From: Dryomyza anilis
Taxonomy: Eukaryota > Arthropoda > Insecta > Diptera > Dryomyzidae
DNA: 64,000 nt
Reading direction: 5' to 3'
NCBI GenBank assembly: GCA_951804985.1
Contig: OX638135.1
Coordinates: 8,722,858 to 8,786,857, forward strand
A model generated the notes under the pieces. That model was not told where the DNA came from. It worked only from the letters and a program-made list of their open reading frames with translations, and did not search any database. This document shows, one piece after another, positions 32,973 to 49,236 of the stretch (position 1 is its first letter; the number at the start of each line of letters is the position of its first letter). Both the position numbers and the translations under genes were made by a program.

Positions 32973-33672
32973 TACACTAAGAGTGAAAGGGTATATTCAG
33001 TTTGGTACGCCGTTTGTAACACCCAGAAGGAAGCATCTCCGGTATGGAAAAGTATATATATTCTTGATCAGCATGACCTCCTGAGTCGATTTAGCGATGT
33101 CCGTCTGTCCGTCTGTCTGTCCGTCTGTCTGTCTGTCTGTTGAAATCCCTACTACTTTTAAAATTGAAGAGCTAGATAAATGAAACTTATAACTTTGATT
33201 ACTAATATACCTACGCTGTATGTGCGAAAAAATTGGCGAGATCGGTTCATTGTGACCACTTATGTTCAAATACCTCATATAAAATGTACATATAAAGATC
33301 AATTTTTATGTATACGTGCTTAGGTAAACTTTTTTGGTCAAATATATATTGACATCATGCTCAAGTACGTGATAATAATGTTTTTCGTCGAAAAGACCTG
33401 TGGTTCATTAAAAAAAAAATCGAAATTCGGTACACCTACCCATTTGTAAATATGGGTATCAAATGAATGGAAATTCTTCAGCGATTGAATGTTTGTAGTT
33501 ATTTTCAGGATTCGTATACCCTGGTGACCTATATATCACTTTGAATGGTAACCACACATATGTGTAGGGTATTTATAGTCGGCTTTGACCGACTATAATT
33601 TTGATAATCCTAACTATCATAATTACACCTACTTTAAAATTTCCCATGTGATCTAACCTTCCCAACTGGTTT
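32973..33672 (+). mobile_element. DINE-1-like element, copy 3 (unit B)
   Basis: Plus-strand element: TATACCCTACACTAAGAGTG with GGGTATA, AACACCCAGAAGGAAGCATC, TTGATCAGCATGACC, (GTCCGTCTGTCTGTC) block at 33098-33140, hairpin TAGTCGGCTTTGACCGACTA at about 33577, end GTGATCTAACCTTCCCAACT. Unit A has the empty site at about 23170 (CACCCCATTGTTTTC). Confidence 0.8.
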
Positions 33673-36092
33673 TCTTATTTATAATGATAGACCAGTTCAT
33701 TCCCAGTACTTTCTAACCAATTACAGTGATTTTCAACTGGTAAGTGTTCTTGCAGAAATAATTAGACAGTGACGGGTCGTGTGATTTGATGGTTGAAACC
33801 AGGGCTGAAAAAATTCGGATTTAAAAAGTTTTTATTGGAAAAGTAAGCTGGCTAACAACCAACAAATTTTCAACGTATCGATAATTTTCGGTACATTCTT
33901 AACGATGACAGCTGACGATAAATATCATAGCGAACTGTGTACGGAATACCTCCTAATCCCAGCTAAAAAGGTAACTTTTAACAAAGCATTAGTAATAAAG
34001 CATTGCGCTCATTTAAAAATAATCTTGTTGTCTCTTTTGCACTTCTTGCTATTTTTTGCCAGACCAAAAAAATATTTTACAGAAAAATAAAACAGTATTG
34101 CCATAGTTACTTTTTTCATATATATTTTTATTTAGTATACTAAATTAAACAATTGTTTTAAAAAGTAATTAAATTAATAAAAATCATAACATAATGTCCA
34201 CATCGTCGTTAAAGACGCCTTTCTGATCCTTGTTGTAAATTTTTTCACGAATTTCCTGTTGTGTCGCTGGAGATCAGCACCAGGTAGTCGAGTGTGCGAC
34301 TTTCGCAGCTCATCTTCGGGGCACTGTACGAAACGTGTATGAGCACCTGAAGCTTGATAATTTGATTTTCTCCTTCTTAAAGTACTTAATTATGTTGTTG
34401 TCCAGAACTTAATTAGTTGTAATTCCTGAATTTTCAAAGTGTCCTATGACAGAAGTTTATGATCGATGAAGTAGTAATATTTTTGCAGGCCACGTACCTG
34501 GCCATTTTGTTCTCCTGCATCCACCACTTTAATTCTTTTCCCTTTATTTTTCTCTGGCTTTTACCTAAACAAGACATTTTGTTTTGATGGAAAACATAAA
34601 CAAAAATGAAACCTATTGCTATCCCTTTCTCACCTATGACGTTGGAAGAAAGTATGCTTCCGATGTGTTTGTGAACATGCACATTTCTTTGATAGTGTGC
34701 GAACCAATTCGAAATATCGATGACTATCGGTTAGCGATTTTTTGCTGGGAATAATTTTGTCGTTAATTGTAGTTAACGATATCGAATTTTATCGATACGG
34801 AGTTAGGGAATCGTGCTACTTGAAGACGTTTTCTTTAGTATACTGAATTCATATGGCCGAAAAACTTAAACAGCCTAAGTGCCTGATCAAATCTATTTGG
34901 AATGTCTTCTTTATAACAGGACAACTCTTCTGAAACTAATAGATTCAATCAATGTCTACCGCTTTCAAAATTGACTTGAATTAAATCTATAGTTTCGGAG
35001 ATTACATTTAGCTATTTATATCATTAAATTATTTGGATCTACATAAAGGCCTATGTTGGCTTTGAAGTATGTTGGCTATGTTGGTTAATATAATATATGA
35101 ATCATTTCAGTATCAACTTCTCTAGAGATTACATCCAGCAGTGGTCCTAATAATTTTTTCGATTTGGTGGTACATATCAAATTCTTAAATTTTCTATTTT
35201 ATAATTAAAAAAATGTACAAAAATCAATAAATTCCAAAAAAGTCCAAAAATCATGGATTTTTTTAAGTGGTTAAAATCCAAAACAATCCATCCGGACTGG
35301 ATTGGATACCACAGCCGAAAATATTCGAAAAAAAATTTCCATATTTCCAAACATTATTTTTTTCTTTTATTTGAACCACCAAATCCCAAGGCCAGCCACT
35401 GTTTAATTATTTCTGAAGCATTTCTTACCAGGTTAAAATCACTGATTTGTAAGAAAATACTGCGAATGAACTTGAGTATCAGTATAAATCAGAAAAAATG
35501 GTGTGATCGATAACGAAATTTTGAGGAAATCAATGACAAAGCAAAAATTTGAATTTCTTTTTTTTTTTTGAGTCATAGAATGATTCCCTGGATTATTGAC
35601 ATCGATGAACTAAACACCCTGTATATATATACAGTTGCGTGCAACTAACTAGAAGAACAAACATAACCAAATATTATCTCAGGTCATGACAACTTTTAAA
35701 TAATTTTTTTATCTTTTTTACACTAAAATGCAACCTTTTTTTATTAGTGTCAATCAAAGGTTTACTTAGTGGTCGATGACTATATCCCACAAACTAAAAA
35801 CAATCCGTACATCTAATTAGAAACGAATTAACTTTTTGCATTAAACATATTTTATATCTATAAAGTCACTAAATATTTGATGAAAAACCAATATTTTCAA
35901 TGACTACGTTTATGCCGTATGAATTTAGTCTAAGCCGAGTTAAAAATGCTGCATATATATATACACTAAGAAAACAAAGATGAATACCAAAAATATCACA
36001 TTATTTTTAGCAAACATCAATTAAACATCTTAAAAATAGGAAGATAGTTGATGAATATTTGGAAAAGGTAATTAGAATTCGCGGAGTAATTA
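33673..36092. other. Unit B core, left part
   Basis: Same content as 23160-25860 without the 290-bp segment. The coding-like islands are at 33845-33970 plus and 34200-34685 minus, with a frame change against unit A near 34540. A CGATATCGAATTTTATCGAT word (34780) is found in B and C only. Confidence 0.4.
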
Positions 36093-36970
36093 CACTGTTC
36101 TACAAGAATTTTCCACAGAAATGAAACTTATCATTTCTTGTAGATTTCGGTCTCCTGATTCTTGCTGCGTACTCAGAGATTTTGCAAAAAATCGAGTCAA
36201 AGTTGCAACAAAAGCCATTTTTAGTACTTTATATCGCAAGTTATCGCACAATCTCGACATGTAGCAGATGCAAACTTTATCACAAAATAAAATATGAACC
36301 TTTCGCTACGGATAAATGGTAAAAAAAATCTGGGTCCAGATATTAGTTTTTGCAAAAAATCAAAAAGAAATTTGTGTTACCAAAAAAGTGTGTCGGGAGA
36401 GTAATTTATCACAATTATCTAAGCTTTGCAGTCAAAATTTCGAAAAAAAAAATGTTTTAAACTTTATTTTACTGAAATTTTTCGGATTTTTTTTTAAAAT
36501 TTGTTTATGAAATATTTGATTAAAATGGAGGGAATTGCACGCAGAGATATACAATTTCTTACATATTTAATGTAGTGATGCTAGATGCAAAACCGAACAA
36601 AATTCTTCGCATCTGATGTACGCATTATGGGAAAACATGATGGGGGAAAATTGCACTGCGTAATCTCCTGGTGTTTATCTGAATCGGCAGGCTTTAATGT
36701 GTTAAAAAAATCAAATATACATCCGTCGTTCTGAGCGACTGAACTGACATTTTTGAAAATTTGACATGAAAAAATAAAAAAATCCAACACCCTACAGCTA
36801 CTCATTATTAAATTTAAATTTATAATATTGTTTTGTCGTGACTGTTGTAGTAATATATATTGAATATTTTATTTTAATGAATGGCAGATTTGGGACTATT
36901 TTCGTGACGCATATGAATTGTGAAAATTAAAGAAAAAAATGCATTTATGGATCGCTTCAGCATACTTTAC
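36093..36970 (+). repeat. Left arm of unit B palindrome
   Basis: Counterpart of 25861-26737; pairs with 38530-39440. Confidence 0.85.
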
Positions 36971-37075
36971 ATATTTCAACAATTTTAAAGAACTGCGTGA
37001 CTTACAAATGTTATTCAAGTTTGGTAGGATCTTCGATGTAGTGGAAATTTATGAATGGCAAGAAGTAATAATAAT

Positions 37076-37370
37076 AGTTTGGCACTACAGTCCTATAAGA
37101 ACTTAGGCCGAGCTCTCTCACCATTTTGAGCTGTGCGTGTTATATTTGTACTCAAAGTGGTGGGACCTACAGTTTATTGCCGAATTCGAACGGCGAGTGA
37201 GAGCTTTTTCATATGCAATGTTTTACTCTCGTAGGTTTGCCATTTACTGCCGAGAGGTAGCGCGGAATAGAAAAATGTTTCTATGAAAAGATGTTGTTAG
37301 CCCCAGTCCAGGCTTGAACCGGGACCTTTCGGCTCGCAGTCCAACGCACTAACCAATAACCTACCCCGGC
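37076..37370 (-). mobile_element. tRNA-derived SINE, unit B
   Basis: Carries the same damaged CCCCGGCT head as unit A, plus one private change (AACCAATAACC). Confidence 0.8.
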
Positions 37371-37484
37371 TACTACTGGTTACTAGAAGTAACCAGTGTT
37401 TTATTTTTCAGTTAGGGTAATACATTATTTTTTCATTACTATTAGTTTTATTTGTCAAACTTTAATTAATGACAGTTTTCAAAT

Positions 37485-38690
37485 ATGTTACTTTGCATAT
37501 TTCAGATATTTTTCAAAGCAGGTGTGTTGAAAAAATCTTGCAATGAATATAAAAACCCTTTTATCAGTGAAAAATGTAGCCAAGTCAGAAAAATATGATC
37601 ACAGAGGGAAACCTGGGGAAAATGAGACCTGGGGTAATGTAGATATACAGTTTTTGGACATGTTGCAAATTTTAATATAGCATACATTTTTTCATCCATG
37701 GTTATAATCGAATTAATACCTTTCTATTGCTTTTCGAGAACGAGTGAAAAAAAAAATGTTTTTGAAAGAAAAAGTGAGATTTTTTTATCGTTTGCAAAAT
37801 ATTAAAATGATCGCAATTCCAATATCTTTTGAAATACAAATGAAATAGAAAAATGTTTAGTATGTAATGTAGTAATGTATAGTATGCTGAAGCGATCCAT
37901 AAGGGCATTTTTTTCTTTAGTTTTCACAATTTATATGCGTCACGAAAATAGTCCCAAATCTGCCATTCATTAAAATAAAATATTCAATATATATTACTAC
38001 AACAGTCGCGACAAAACAATATTATAAATTTAAATTTAATATTTTTTTTTTCATTTCAATCAGATGAACATTTGGATGTTCACTATACAAAAATAGGTTA
38101 CTTTGCATATTTCAGATATTTTTCAAAGCACGTGTGTTGAAAAATATCTTGCAATGAATATAAAAACCCTTTTATCAGTAAAAAATGTAGCCAAGCCAGA
38201 AAAATATGATCACAGAGGGAAACAAGTAGGGGAACCTGTGGAAAAATGGGACCTGGGGTAATGTAGATATACAATTTTTGGACATGTTGCAAATTTTGAA
38301 CATAAAAGCAATTGTAAAGTGCTTCTTAATATAGTATACATTTTTTCATCCATGGTTATAATCGAATTAATACCTTTCTATTGCTTTTCGAGAACGAGTG
38401 AAAAAAAAATGTTTTTGAAAGAAAAAGTGAGATTTTTTTATCGTTTGCAAAATATTAAAATTATCGCAATTCCAATATCTTTTGAAATACAAATGAAATA
38501 GAAAATGTTTAGTATGTACTGTAGTAATGTATAGTATGCTGAAGCGATCCATAAGGGCATTTTTCTTTAATTTTCACAATTCGTATGCGTCACGAAAATA
38601 GTCCCAAATCTGCCATTCATTAAAATAAAATATTCAATATATATTACTACAACAGTCGCGACAAAACAATATTATAAATTTAAATTTAAT
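37485..38690. repeat. Direct tandem duplication of about 600 bp, unit B
   Basis: Two copies starting GTTACTTTGCATATTTCAG at 37487 and 38097, as in unit A. Confidence 0.8.
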
Positions 38691-39440
38691 AATGAGTAGC
38701 TGTAGTCAAATTTTTAAAATTTTCAGTTTAATCGCTCAGAAGCATTCGTTGACGACTGAGTATATTTGATAACCCATTTTTAACCCATTAAAGCCTGCCA
38801 AATCAGATAAACACCAGGAGATTACGCAGTGCAATTTTCCTTATCATATTTTCCCATAATGCGTACATCAGATGCTAAGAATTTTGTTCGGTTTTGCATC
38901 TAGCATCACTACATTAAATATGTATGAAATTGTATATCTCTGCGTACAATTCCCTCCATTTAAATCAAATATTTCATAAACAAATTTTAAAAAATATTCC
39001 GAAAAATTTCAGTAAGATAAAGTTTAAAACATTTTTTTTTCGATTTTTGACAGCAAACACATTGCGAACTATTATTTAAATGTTTTTCAAGAGAGCTTAG
39101 ATAATTGTGAGACACACTTTTTTGGTAACACAAATTTCTTTTTGATTTTTTGCAAAAACTAATATCTGGACCCAGATTTTTTTTGCCAATTATCCATAGC
39201 GAAAGGTTCATATTTTATTTTGTGATAAAGTTTGCATCTTCTACATGTCGAAATTCTGCGATAACTTGCGATATAAAGTACCAAAAATGGCCCTTTTTGC
39301 AACTTTGACTCGATTTGCAAAATCTCGACGTATAGGGAAGATTCTGAGTACGCAGCAAGAATCAGGATACCGAAATCTACAAGAAATTATAAGTTTCATT
39401 TCTGTGGACGTCAACAACCCTCAATTTGTAGAACAGTGTT
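38530..39440 (-). repeat. Right arm of unit B palindrome
   Basis: Reverse complement of 36093-36970. A 15-base deletion at about 39110 (GATAATTGTGAGACACAC) separates it from unit A. Confidence 0.85.
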
Positions 39441-39806
39441 ATTATTGAATTGAAAGAAAATGAATCAAATGTTTTTTTATTAATTCTAGAATTAAAACAG
39501 TATCCCGGTTATACATCGCCATCGTCTTTATAAATCCTTCGAAGGTAAAATTCTACAACGACTTGAGACTTCTTCGCGGAAGAACCAAGTTGGCCCGGCG
39601 CTGCTGTCATCAAAGTAAACTCTTAAAAAAATATTTTCCATCACGTGTAGATAATTTCACTCCCGGGAAATTTTATTTTCAGTTTTACCATTAAAATGTA
39701 TTATTTGATGAGCTGACACTTTTTTAAATCATTGGATTTACTTAATTGTTGTGGATAAATCGAGCGTAAGAAAAAAGTACGCCATTTTTCTTTTTTATAC
39801 TTAGTT

Positions 39807-40040
39807 TTAATGTGGTGTGGTTGCTTTTGTATTTTTTTTTTGTATTTGAGTTTTTTGTTTCATCTTCTTAGCTTGTGTATGTGCCGAGTTATGTCGTTTT
39901 GAAAGTTTAGGTTGTATGGGAGGTGCCACTTCCCTTTGTCCAATCCCGCCCATATATAGCCTATGACACCCTCCGGACTCCATAGTATCCTGGTGCAAAA
40001 TTTGAGTTAAATCGGTTCAGCGGTTTAGACGTGATGCTGG

Positions 40041-40045
<5 letters not shown>
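39807..40045 (+). mobile_element. RTE-like retroelement 3' tail, unit C
   Basis: Same as 29587-29825, at the B/C junction. Confidence 0.5.
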
Positions 40046-42131
<2,086 letters not shown>

Positions 42132-42655
42132 GCGAAATATATAAGACTAGCTGGACCCATGCACCATGCGTGCAAAGATTTTTGTGAATTCAAAGATATG
42201 GAGCGAGGGCCCGTGCTTCGTTGTGGAAGTTTTTATGGGTTTTTTTATGTAATAACCAAATAATAATTCTTCGCCAAAAAAAACTATTCTCAAATACAAT
42301 TCTTTCTCAGACTTCGCTTCCCCGTAGAATATTTCGCCCTGATTTCTTCCCAGTAGAATTCTTCCCCATAGAACGCTTTCCCGTAGAATTCTTCTTGGTA
42401 GAAATCTTCCCGTAGAGTTCTACGGTAGAATATTTCGCCCTAGATTTCTTCCCAGTAGAGTTGTTCCCGGTAGAATTCTTTCCCGTAGAATTCTTCCCAG
42501 TAGAGTTTTTCACTGTAGAAATTTTAGTGTAGTAAGTTTTAATGTGGTGAGTTTCAGTGTGGTGAGTTTAGGTGAGGTGAATTTTGGTGTGGTGAATTTT
42601 GGTGTGGTGAATTTTAGTGTGGTGAGTTTTAGTGTGGTGAATTTTATTGTGGTGA
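42132..42655 (+). mobile_element. RTE-like element, 5' part with two minisatellites, unit C
   Basis: Same structure as 31919-32445, with one visible change (GTGTGGTGAG versus GTGTGGAGAG). Confidence 0.5.
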
Positions 42656-42955
42656 AAATGGGTGTGAACTATCTAAGAAAAGTATATGTAAAAATCGTCA
42701 CATAAATTATTTATGATCGGATCAAAATTTTGATAATTCCATTGTAATCTGTAATGAATTATCCAGAATTATCAAGAATCCAAAATTTCATCAAAATCCA
42801 ACCAAAAATGAAAAAGTTATTCAACAAGTTAATCAGACCTACCTACTAACGATTTAAAAGAGCTAAAAACAGAAAATCGCGATGCGCGACCTCTAAACTT
42901 TTTCGATTTGGCCAAAATTTTTTGTGAATTCCTTTTTTAAGTTGTTTACACCATT
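42656..42955 (+). repeat. GAAAATGGGTGTGAAC dispersed repeat, unit C
   Basis: Same as 32446-32745. Confidence 0.55.
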
Positions 42956-43184
42956 GGATTTTCTTAATTGTTGTTGATAAATCGGGCGTAAGGAAAAAGT
43001 ACGCCATTTTCCTTTTTTTATAGTAGTCAAATGTCAAAATCAGCCAAGAGTTTTGCTTCAAATATCCAAGAACTCATGATGTTTGCTGTGAGTCTATTGT
43101 AAATATCACAATTTTCATTAGTGTTATGGCTAACATCTTGTAAGTAAGAGTTTTGCTGCAAGTTACCACCCCATTTTTATACCC

Positions 43185-43884
43185 TACACTAAGAGTGAAA
43201 GGGTATATTCAGTTTGGTACGCCGTTTGTAACACCCAGAAGGAAGCATCTCCGGTATGGAAAAGTATATATATTCTTGATCAGCATGACCTCCTGAGTCG
43301 ATTTAGCGATGTCCGTCTGTCCGTCTGTCTGTCCGTCTGTCTGTCTGTCTGTTGAAATCCCTACTACTTTTAAAATTGAAGAGCTAGATAAATGAAACTT
43401 ATAACTTTGATTACTAATATACCTACGCTGTATGTGCGAAAAAATTGGCGAGATCGGTTCATTGTGACCACTTATGTTCAAATACCTCATATAAAATGTA
43501 CATATAAAGATCAATTTTTATGTATACGTGCTTAGGTAAACTTTTTTGGTCAAATATATATTGACATCATGCTCAAGTACGTGATAATAATGTTTTTCGT
43601 CGAAAAGACCTGTGGTTCATTAAAAAAAAAATCGAAATTCGGTACACATACCCATTTGTAAATATGGGTATCAAATGAATGGAAATTCTTCAGCGATTGA
43701 ATGTTTGTAGTTATTTTCAGGATTCGTATACCCTGGTGACCTATATATCACTTTGAATGGTAACCACACATATGTGTAGGGTATTTATAGTCGGCTTTGA
43801 CCGACTATAATTTTGATAATCCTAACTATCATAATTACACCTACTTTAAAATTTCCCATGTGATCTAACCTTCCCAACTGGTTT
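43185..43884 (+). mobile_element. DINE-1-like element, copy 4 (unit C)
   Basis: Practically the same as the unit B copy at the same site (one visible change, CACATACCC versus CACCTACCC), so it was copied with the unit and not inserted separately. Confidence 0.8.
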
Positions 43885-46304
43885 TCTTATTTATAATGAT
43901 AGACCAGTTCATTCCCAGTACTTTCTAACCAATTACAGTGATTTTCAACTGGTAAGTGTTCTTGCAGAAATAATTAGACAGTGACGGGTCGTGTGATTTG
44001 ATGGTTGAAACCAGGGCTGAAAAAATTCGGATTTAAAAAGTTTTTATTGGAAAAGTAAGCTGGCTAACAACCAACAAATTTTCAACGTATCGATAATTTT
44101 CGGTACATTCTTAACGATGACAGCTGACGATAAATATCATAGCGAACTGTGTACGGAATACCTCCTAATCCCAGCTAAAAAGGTAACTTTTAACAAAGCA
44201 TTAGTAATAAAGCATTGCGCTCATTTAAAAATAATCTTGTTGTCTCTTTTGCACTTCTTGCTATTTTTTGCCAGACCAAAAAAATATTTTACAGAAAAAT
44301 AAAACAGTATTGCCATAGTTACTTTTTTCATATATATTTTTATTTAGTATACTAAATTAAACAATTGTTTTAAAAAGTAATTAAATTAATAAAAATCATA
44401 ACATAATGTCCACATCGTCGTTAAAGACGCCTTTCTGATCCTTGTTGTAAATTTTTTCACGAATTTCCTGTTGTGTCGCTGGAGATCAGCACCAGGTAGT
44501 CGAGTGTGCGACTTTCGCAGCTCATCTTCGGGGCACTGTACGAAACGTGTATGAGCACCTGAAGCTTGATAATTTGATTTTCTCCTTCTTAAAGTACTTA
44601 ATTATGTTGTTGTCCAGAACTTAATTAGTTGTAATTCCTGAATTTTCAAAGTGTCCTATGACAGAAGTTTATGATCGATGAAGTAGTAATATTTTTGCAG
44701 GCCACGTACCTGGCCAATTTGTTCTCCTGCATCCACCACTTTAATTCTTTTCCCTTTATTTTTCTCTGGCTTTTACCTAAACAAGACATTTTGTTTTGAT
44801 GGAAAACATAAACAAAAATGAAACCTATTGCTATCCCTTTCTCACCTATGACGTTGGAAGAAAGTATGCTTCCGATGTGTTTGTGAACATGCACATTTCT
44901 TTGATAGTGTGCGAACCAATTCGAAATATCGATGACTATCGGTTAGCGATTTTTTGCTGGGAATAATTTTGTCGTTAATTGTAGTTAACGATATCGAATT
45001 TTATCGATACGGAGTTAGGGAATCGTGCTACTGGAAGACGTTTTCTTTAGTATACTGAATTCATATGGCCGAAAAACTTAAACAGCCTAAGTGCCTGATC
45101 AAATCTATTTGGAATGTCTTCTTTATAACAGGACAACTCTTCTGAAACTAATAGATTCAATCAATGTCTACCGCTTTCAAAATTGACTTGAATTAAATCT
45201 ATAGTTTCGGAGATTACATTTAGCTATTTATATCATTAAATTATTTGGATCTACATAAAGGCCTATGTTGGCTTTGAAGTATGTTGGCTATGTTGGTTAA
45301 TATAATATATGAATCATTTCAGTATCAACTTCTCTAGAGATTACATCCAGCAGTGGTCCTAATAATTTTTTCGATTTGGTGGTACATATCAAATTCTTAA
45401 ATTTTCTATTTTATAATTAAAAAAATGTACAAAAATCAATAAATTCCAAAAAAGTCCAAAAATCATGGATTTTTTTAAGTGGTTAAAATCCAAAACAATC
45501 CATCCGGACTGGATTGGATACCACAGCCGAAAATATTCGAAAAAAAATTTCCATATTTCCAAACATTATTTTTTTCTTTTATTTGAACCACCAAATCCCA
45601 AGGCCAGCCACTGTTTAATTATTTCTGAAGCATTTCTTACCAGGTTAAAATCACTGATTTGTAAGAAAATACTGCGAATGAACTTGAGTATCAGTATAAA
45701 TCAGAAAAAATGGTGTGATCGATAACGAAATTTTGAGGAAATCAATGACAAAGCAAAAATTTGAATTTCTTTTTTTTTTTTGAGTCATAGAATGATTCCC
45801 TGAATTATTGACATCGATGAACTAAACACCCTGTATATATATACAGTTGCGTGCAACTAACTAGAAGAACAAACATAACCAAATATTATCTCAGGTCATG
45901 ACAACTTTTAAATAATTTTTTTATCTTTTTTACACTAAAATGCAACCTTTTTTTATTAGTGTCAATCAAAGGTTTACTTAGTGGTCGATGACTATATCCC
46001 ACAAACTAAAAACAATCCGTACATCTAATTAGAAACGAATTAACTTTTTGCATTAAACATATTTTATATCTATAAAGTCACTAAATATTTGATGAAAAAC
46101 CAATATTTTCAATGACTACGTTTATGCCGTATGAATTTAGTCTAAGCCGAGTTAAAAATGCTGCATATATATATACACTAAGAAAACAAAGATGAATACC
46201 AAAAATATCACATTATTTTTAGCAAACATCAATTAAACATCTTAAAAATAGGAAGATAGTTGATGAATATTTGGAAAAGGTAATTAGAATTCGCGGAGTA
46301 ATTA
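43885..46304. other. Unit C core, left part
   Basis: Same content as 33673-36092, with the coding-like islands at 44057-44182 plus and 44410-44897 minus. No intact gene recognised. Confidence 0.4.
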
Positions 46305-47180
46305 CACTGTTCTACAAGAATTTTCCACAGAAATGAAACTTATCATTTCTTGTAGATTTCGGTCTCCTGATTCTTGCTGCGTACTCAGAGATTTTGCAAA
46401 AAATCGAGTCAAAGTTGCAACAAAAGCCATTTTTAGTACTTTATATCGCAAGTTATCGCACAATCTCGACATGTAGCAGATGCAAACTTTATCACAAAAT
46501 AAAATATGAACCTTTCGCTACGGATAAATGGTAAAAAAAATCTGGGTCCAGATATTAGTTTTTGCAAAAAATCAAAAAGAAATTTGTGTTACCAAAAAAG
46601 TGTGTCGGGAGAGTAATTTATCACAATTATCTAAGCTTTGCAGTCAAAATTTCGAAAAAAAAATGTTTTAAACTTTATTTTACTGAAATTTTTCGGATTT
46701 TTTTTTTAAATTTGTTTATGAAATATTTGATTAAAATGGAGGGAATTGCACGCAGAGATATACAATTTCTTACATATTTAATGTAGTGATGCTAGATGCA
46801 AAACCGAACAAAATTCTTCGCATCTGATGTACGCATTATGGGAAAACATGATGGGGGAAAATTGCACTGCGTAATCTCCTGGTGTTTATCTGATTCGGCA
46901 GGCTTTAATGTGTTAAAAAAATCAAATATACATCCGTCGTTCTGAGCGACTGAACTGAAATTTTTGAAAATTTGACATGAAAAAATAAAAAAATCCAACA
47001 CCCTACAGCTACTCATTATTAAATTTAAATTTATAATATTGTTTTGTCGTGACTGTTGTAGTAATATATATTGAATATTTTATTTTAATGAATGGCAGAT
47101 TTGGGACTATTTTCGTGACGCATATGAATTGTGAAAATTAAAGAAAAAAATGCATTTATGGATCGCTTCAGCATACTTTA
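46305..47180 (+). repeat. Left arm of unit C palindrome
   Basis: Counterpart of 25861-26737; pairs with 48311-49236. Confidence 0.85.
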
Positions 47181-47285
47181 CATATTTCAACAATTTTAAA
47201 GAACTGCGTGACTTACAAATGTTATTCAAGTTTGGTAGGATCTTCGATGTAGTGGAAATTTATGAATGGCAAGAAGTAATAATAA

Positions 47286-47581
47286 TAGTTTGTCACTACA
47301 GTCCTATAAGAACTTAGGCCGAGCTCTCTCACCATTTTGAGCTGTGCGTGTTATATTTGTACTCAAAGTGGTGGGACCTACAGTTTATTGCCGAATTCGA
47401 ACGGCGAGTGAGAGCTTTTTCATATGCAATGTTTTACTCTCGTAGGTTTGCCATTTACTGCCGAGAGGTAGCGCGGAATAGAAAAATGTTTCTATGAAAA
47501 GATGTTGTTAGCCCCAGTCAAGGCTTGAACCGGGACCTTTCGGCTCGCAGTCCAACGCACTAACCACTAACCTACCGCGGC
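47286..47581 (-). mobile_element. tRNA-derived SINE, unit C
   Basis: The head keeps CCGCGGCT, closer to the intact family form than the A and B copies. Confidence 0.8.
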
Positions 47582-47694
47582 TACTACTGGTTACTAGAAG
47601 TAACCAGTGTTTTATTTTTCTGTTAGGGTAATACATTATTTTTTCATTACTATTAGTTTTATTTGTCAAACTTTAATTAATGACAGTTTTCAAA

Positions 47695-48030
47695 AAAACG
47701 TAATATACTCAGTAATTTGTATAGTTTAGGATTTGTTACTTCACGAGAACTACATAATTCTATGACATTTTTTTAATGACATCGTAACACACGTTCATAT
47801 TTGCGCTGGGAATGTCACATCTTTAAATTAAAGTTTTTTTTCCACAGGCAGGGAAGAAAATAGCGGCAAACAATGTTTGGGGAACATAATATATATTTTG
47901 AAATATGCCATGTGTAAACATATAATATGTTTGCATCTGAACATAATATGTTTACCTTATTACACATTTATACTGCGTTAACTCTGGGCAGACTCCGAGA
48001 GTAATCATTGACTTGAAAAGAATTGAAAAT
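47695..48030. other. Segment unique to unit C
   Basis: AT-rich, includes TTCACGAGAACTACATAATT and ATAATATGTTT repeats (about 47890-47955). It stands where units A and B have the first part of the 600-bp repeat. Nothing recognised. Confidence 0.5.
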
Positions 48031-48310
48031 ATGATCACAGAGGGAAACCTGGGGAAAATGAGACCTGGGGTAATGTAGATATACAGTTTTTGGACATGTT
48101 GCAAATTTTAATATAGCATACATTTTTTTTATCCATGGTTATAATCAAATTAATACCTTTCTATTGCTTTTCGAGAACGAGTGAAAAATGTTTTTGAAAG
48201 AAAAAGTGAGATTTTTTTTATCGTTTGCAAAATATTAAAATGATCGCAATTCCAATATCTTTTGAAATACAAATGAAATAGAAAAATGTTTAGTATGTAA
48301 TGTAGTAATG

Positions 48311-49236
48311 TATAGTATGCTGAAGCGATCCATAAGGGCATTTTTTTCATTAGTTTTCACAATTCATATGCGTCACGAAAATAGTCCCAAATCTGCCATT
48401 CATTAAAATAAATATTCAATATATATTACTACAACAGTCGCGACAAAACAATATTATAAATTTAAATTTAATAATGAGTAGCTGTAGTCAAATTTTTAAA
48501 ATTTTCAGTTTAATCGCTCAGAAGCATTCGTTGACGACTGAGTATATTTGATAACCCATTTTTAACCCATTAAAGCCTGCCAAATCAGATAAACACCAGG
48601 AGATTAGGCAGTGCAATTTTCGCTATCATGTTTTCCCATAATGCGTACATCAGATGCTAAGAATTTTGTTTGATTTTGCATCTAACATCACTACATTAAA
48701 TATGTATGAAATTGTATATCTCTGCGTGCAATTCCCTCCATTTTAATCAAATATTTCATAAACAAATTTTAAAAAATATTCGGAAAAATTTCAGTAAGAT
48801 AAAGTTAAAAACATTTTTTTTTCGATTTTTGACAGCAAACACATTGCGAACTATTATTTAAATGTTTTTCAAGAGAGCTTAGATAATTGTGATAAATTAC
48901 TCTCCCGACACACTTTTGTGGTAACACAAATTTCTTTTTGATTTTTTGCAAAAACTAATATCTGGACCCAGATTTTTTTTGCCAATTATCCATAGCGAAA
49001 GGTTCATATTTTATTTTGTGATAAACTTTGCATCTTCTACATGTCGAAATCCTGCGATAACTTGCGATATAAAGTACCAAAAATGGCCCTTTTTGAAACT
49101 TTGACTCGATTTGCAAAATCTCGACGTATAGGGAAGATTCTGAGTACGCAGCAAGAATCAGGATACCGAAATCTACAAGAAATTATAAGTTTCATTTCTG
49201 TGGACGCCAACAACCCTCAATTTGTAGAACAGTGTT
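48311..49236 (-). repeat. Right arm of unit C palindrome
   Basis: Reverse complement of 46305-47180; more diverged from A and B than those are from each other. Confidence 0.85.
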
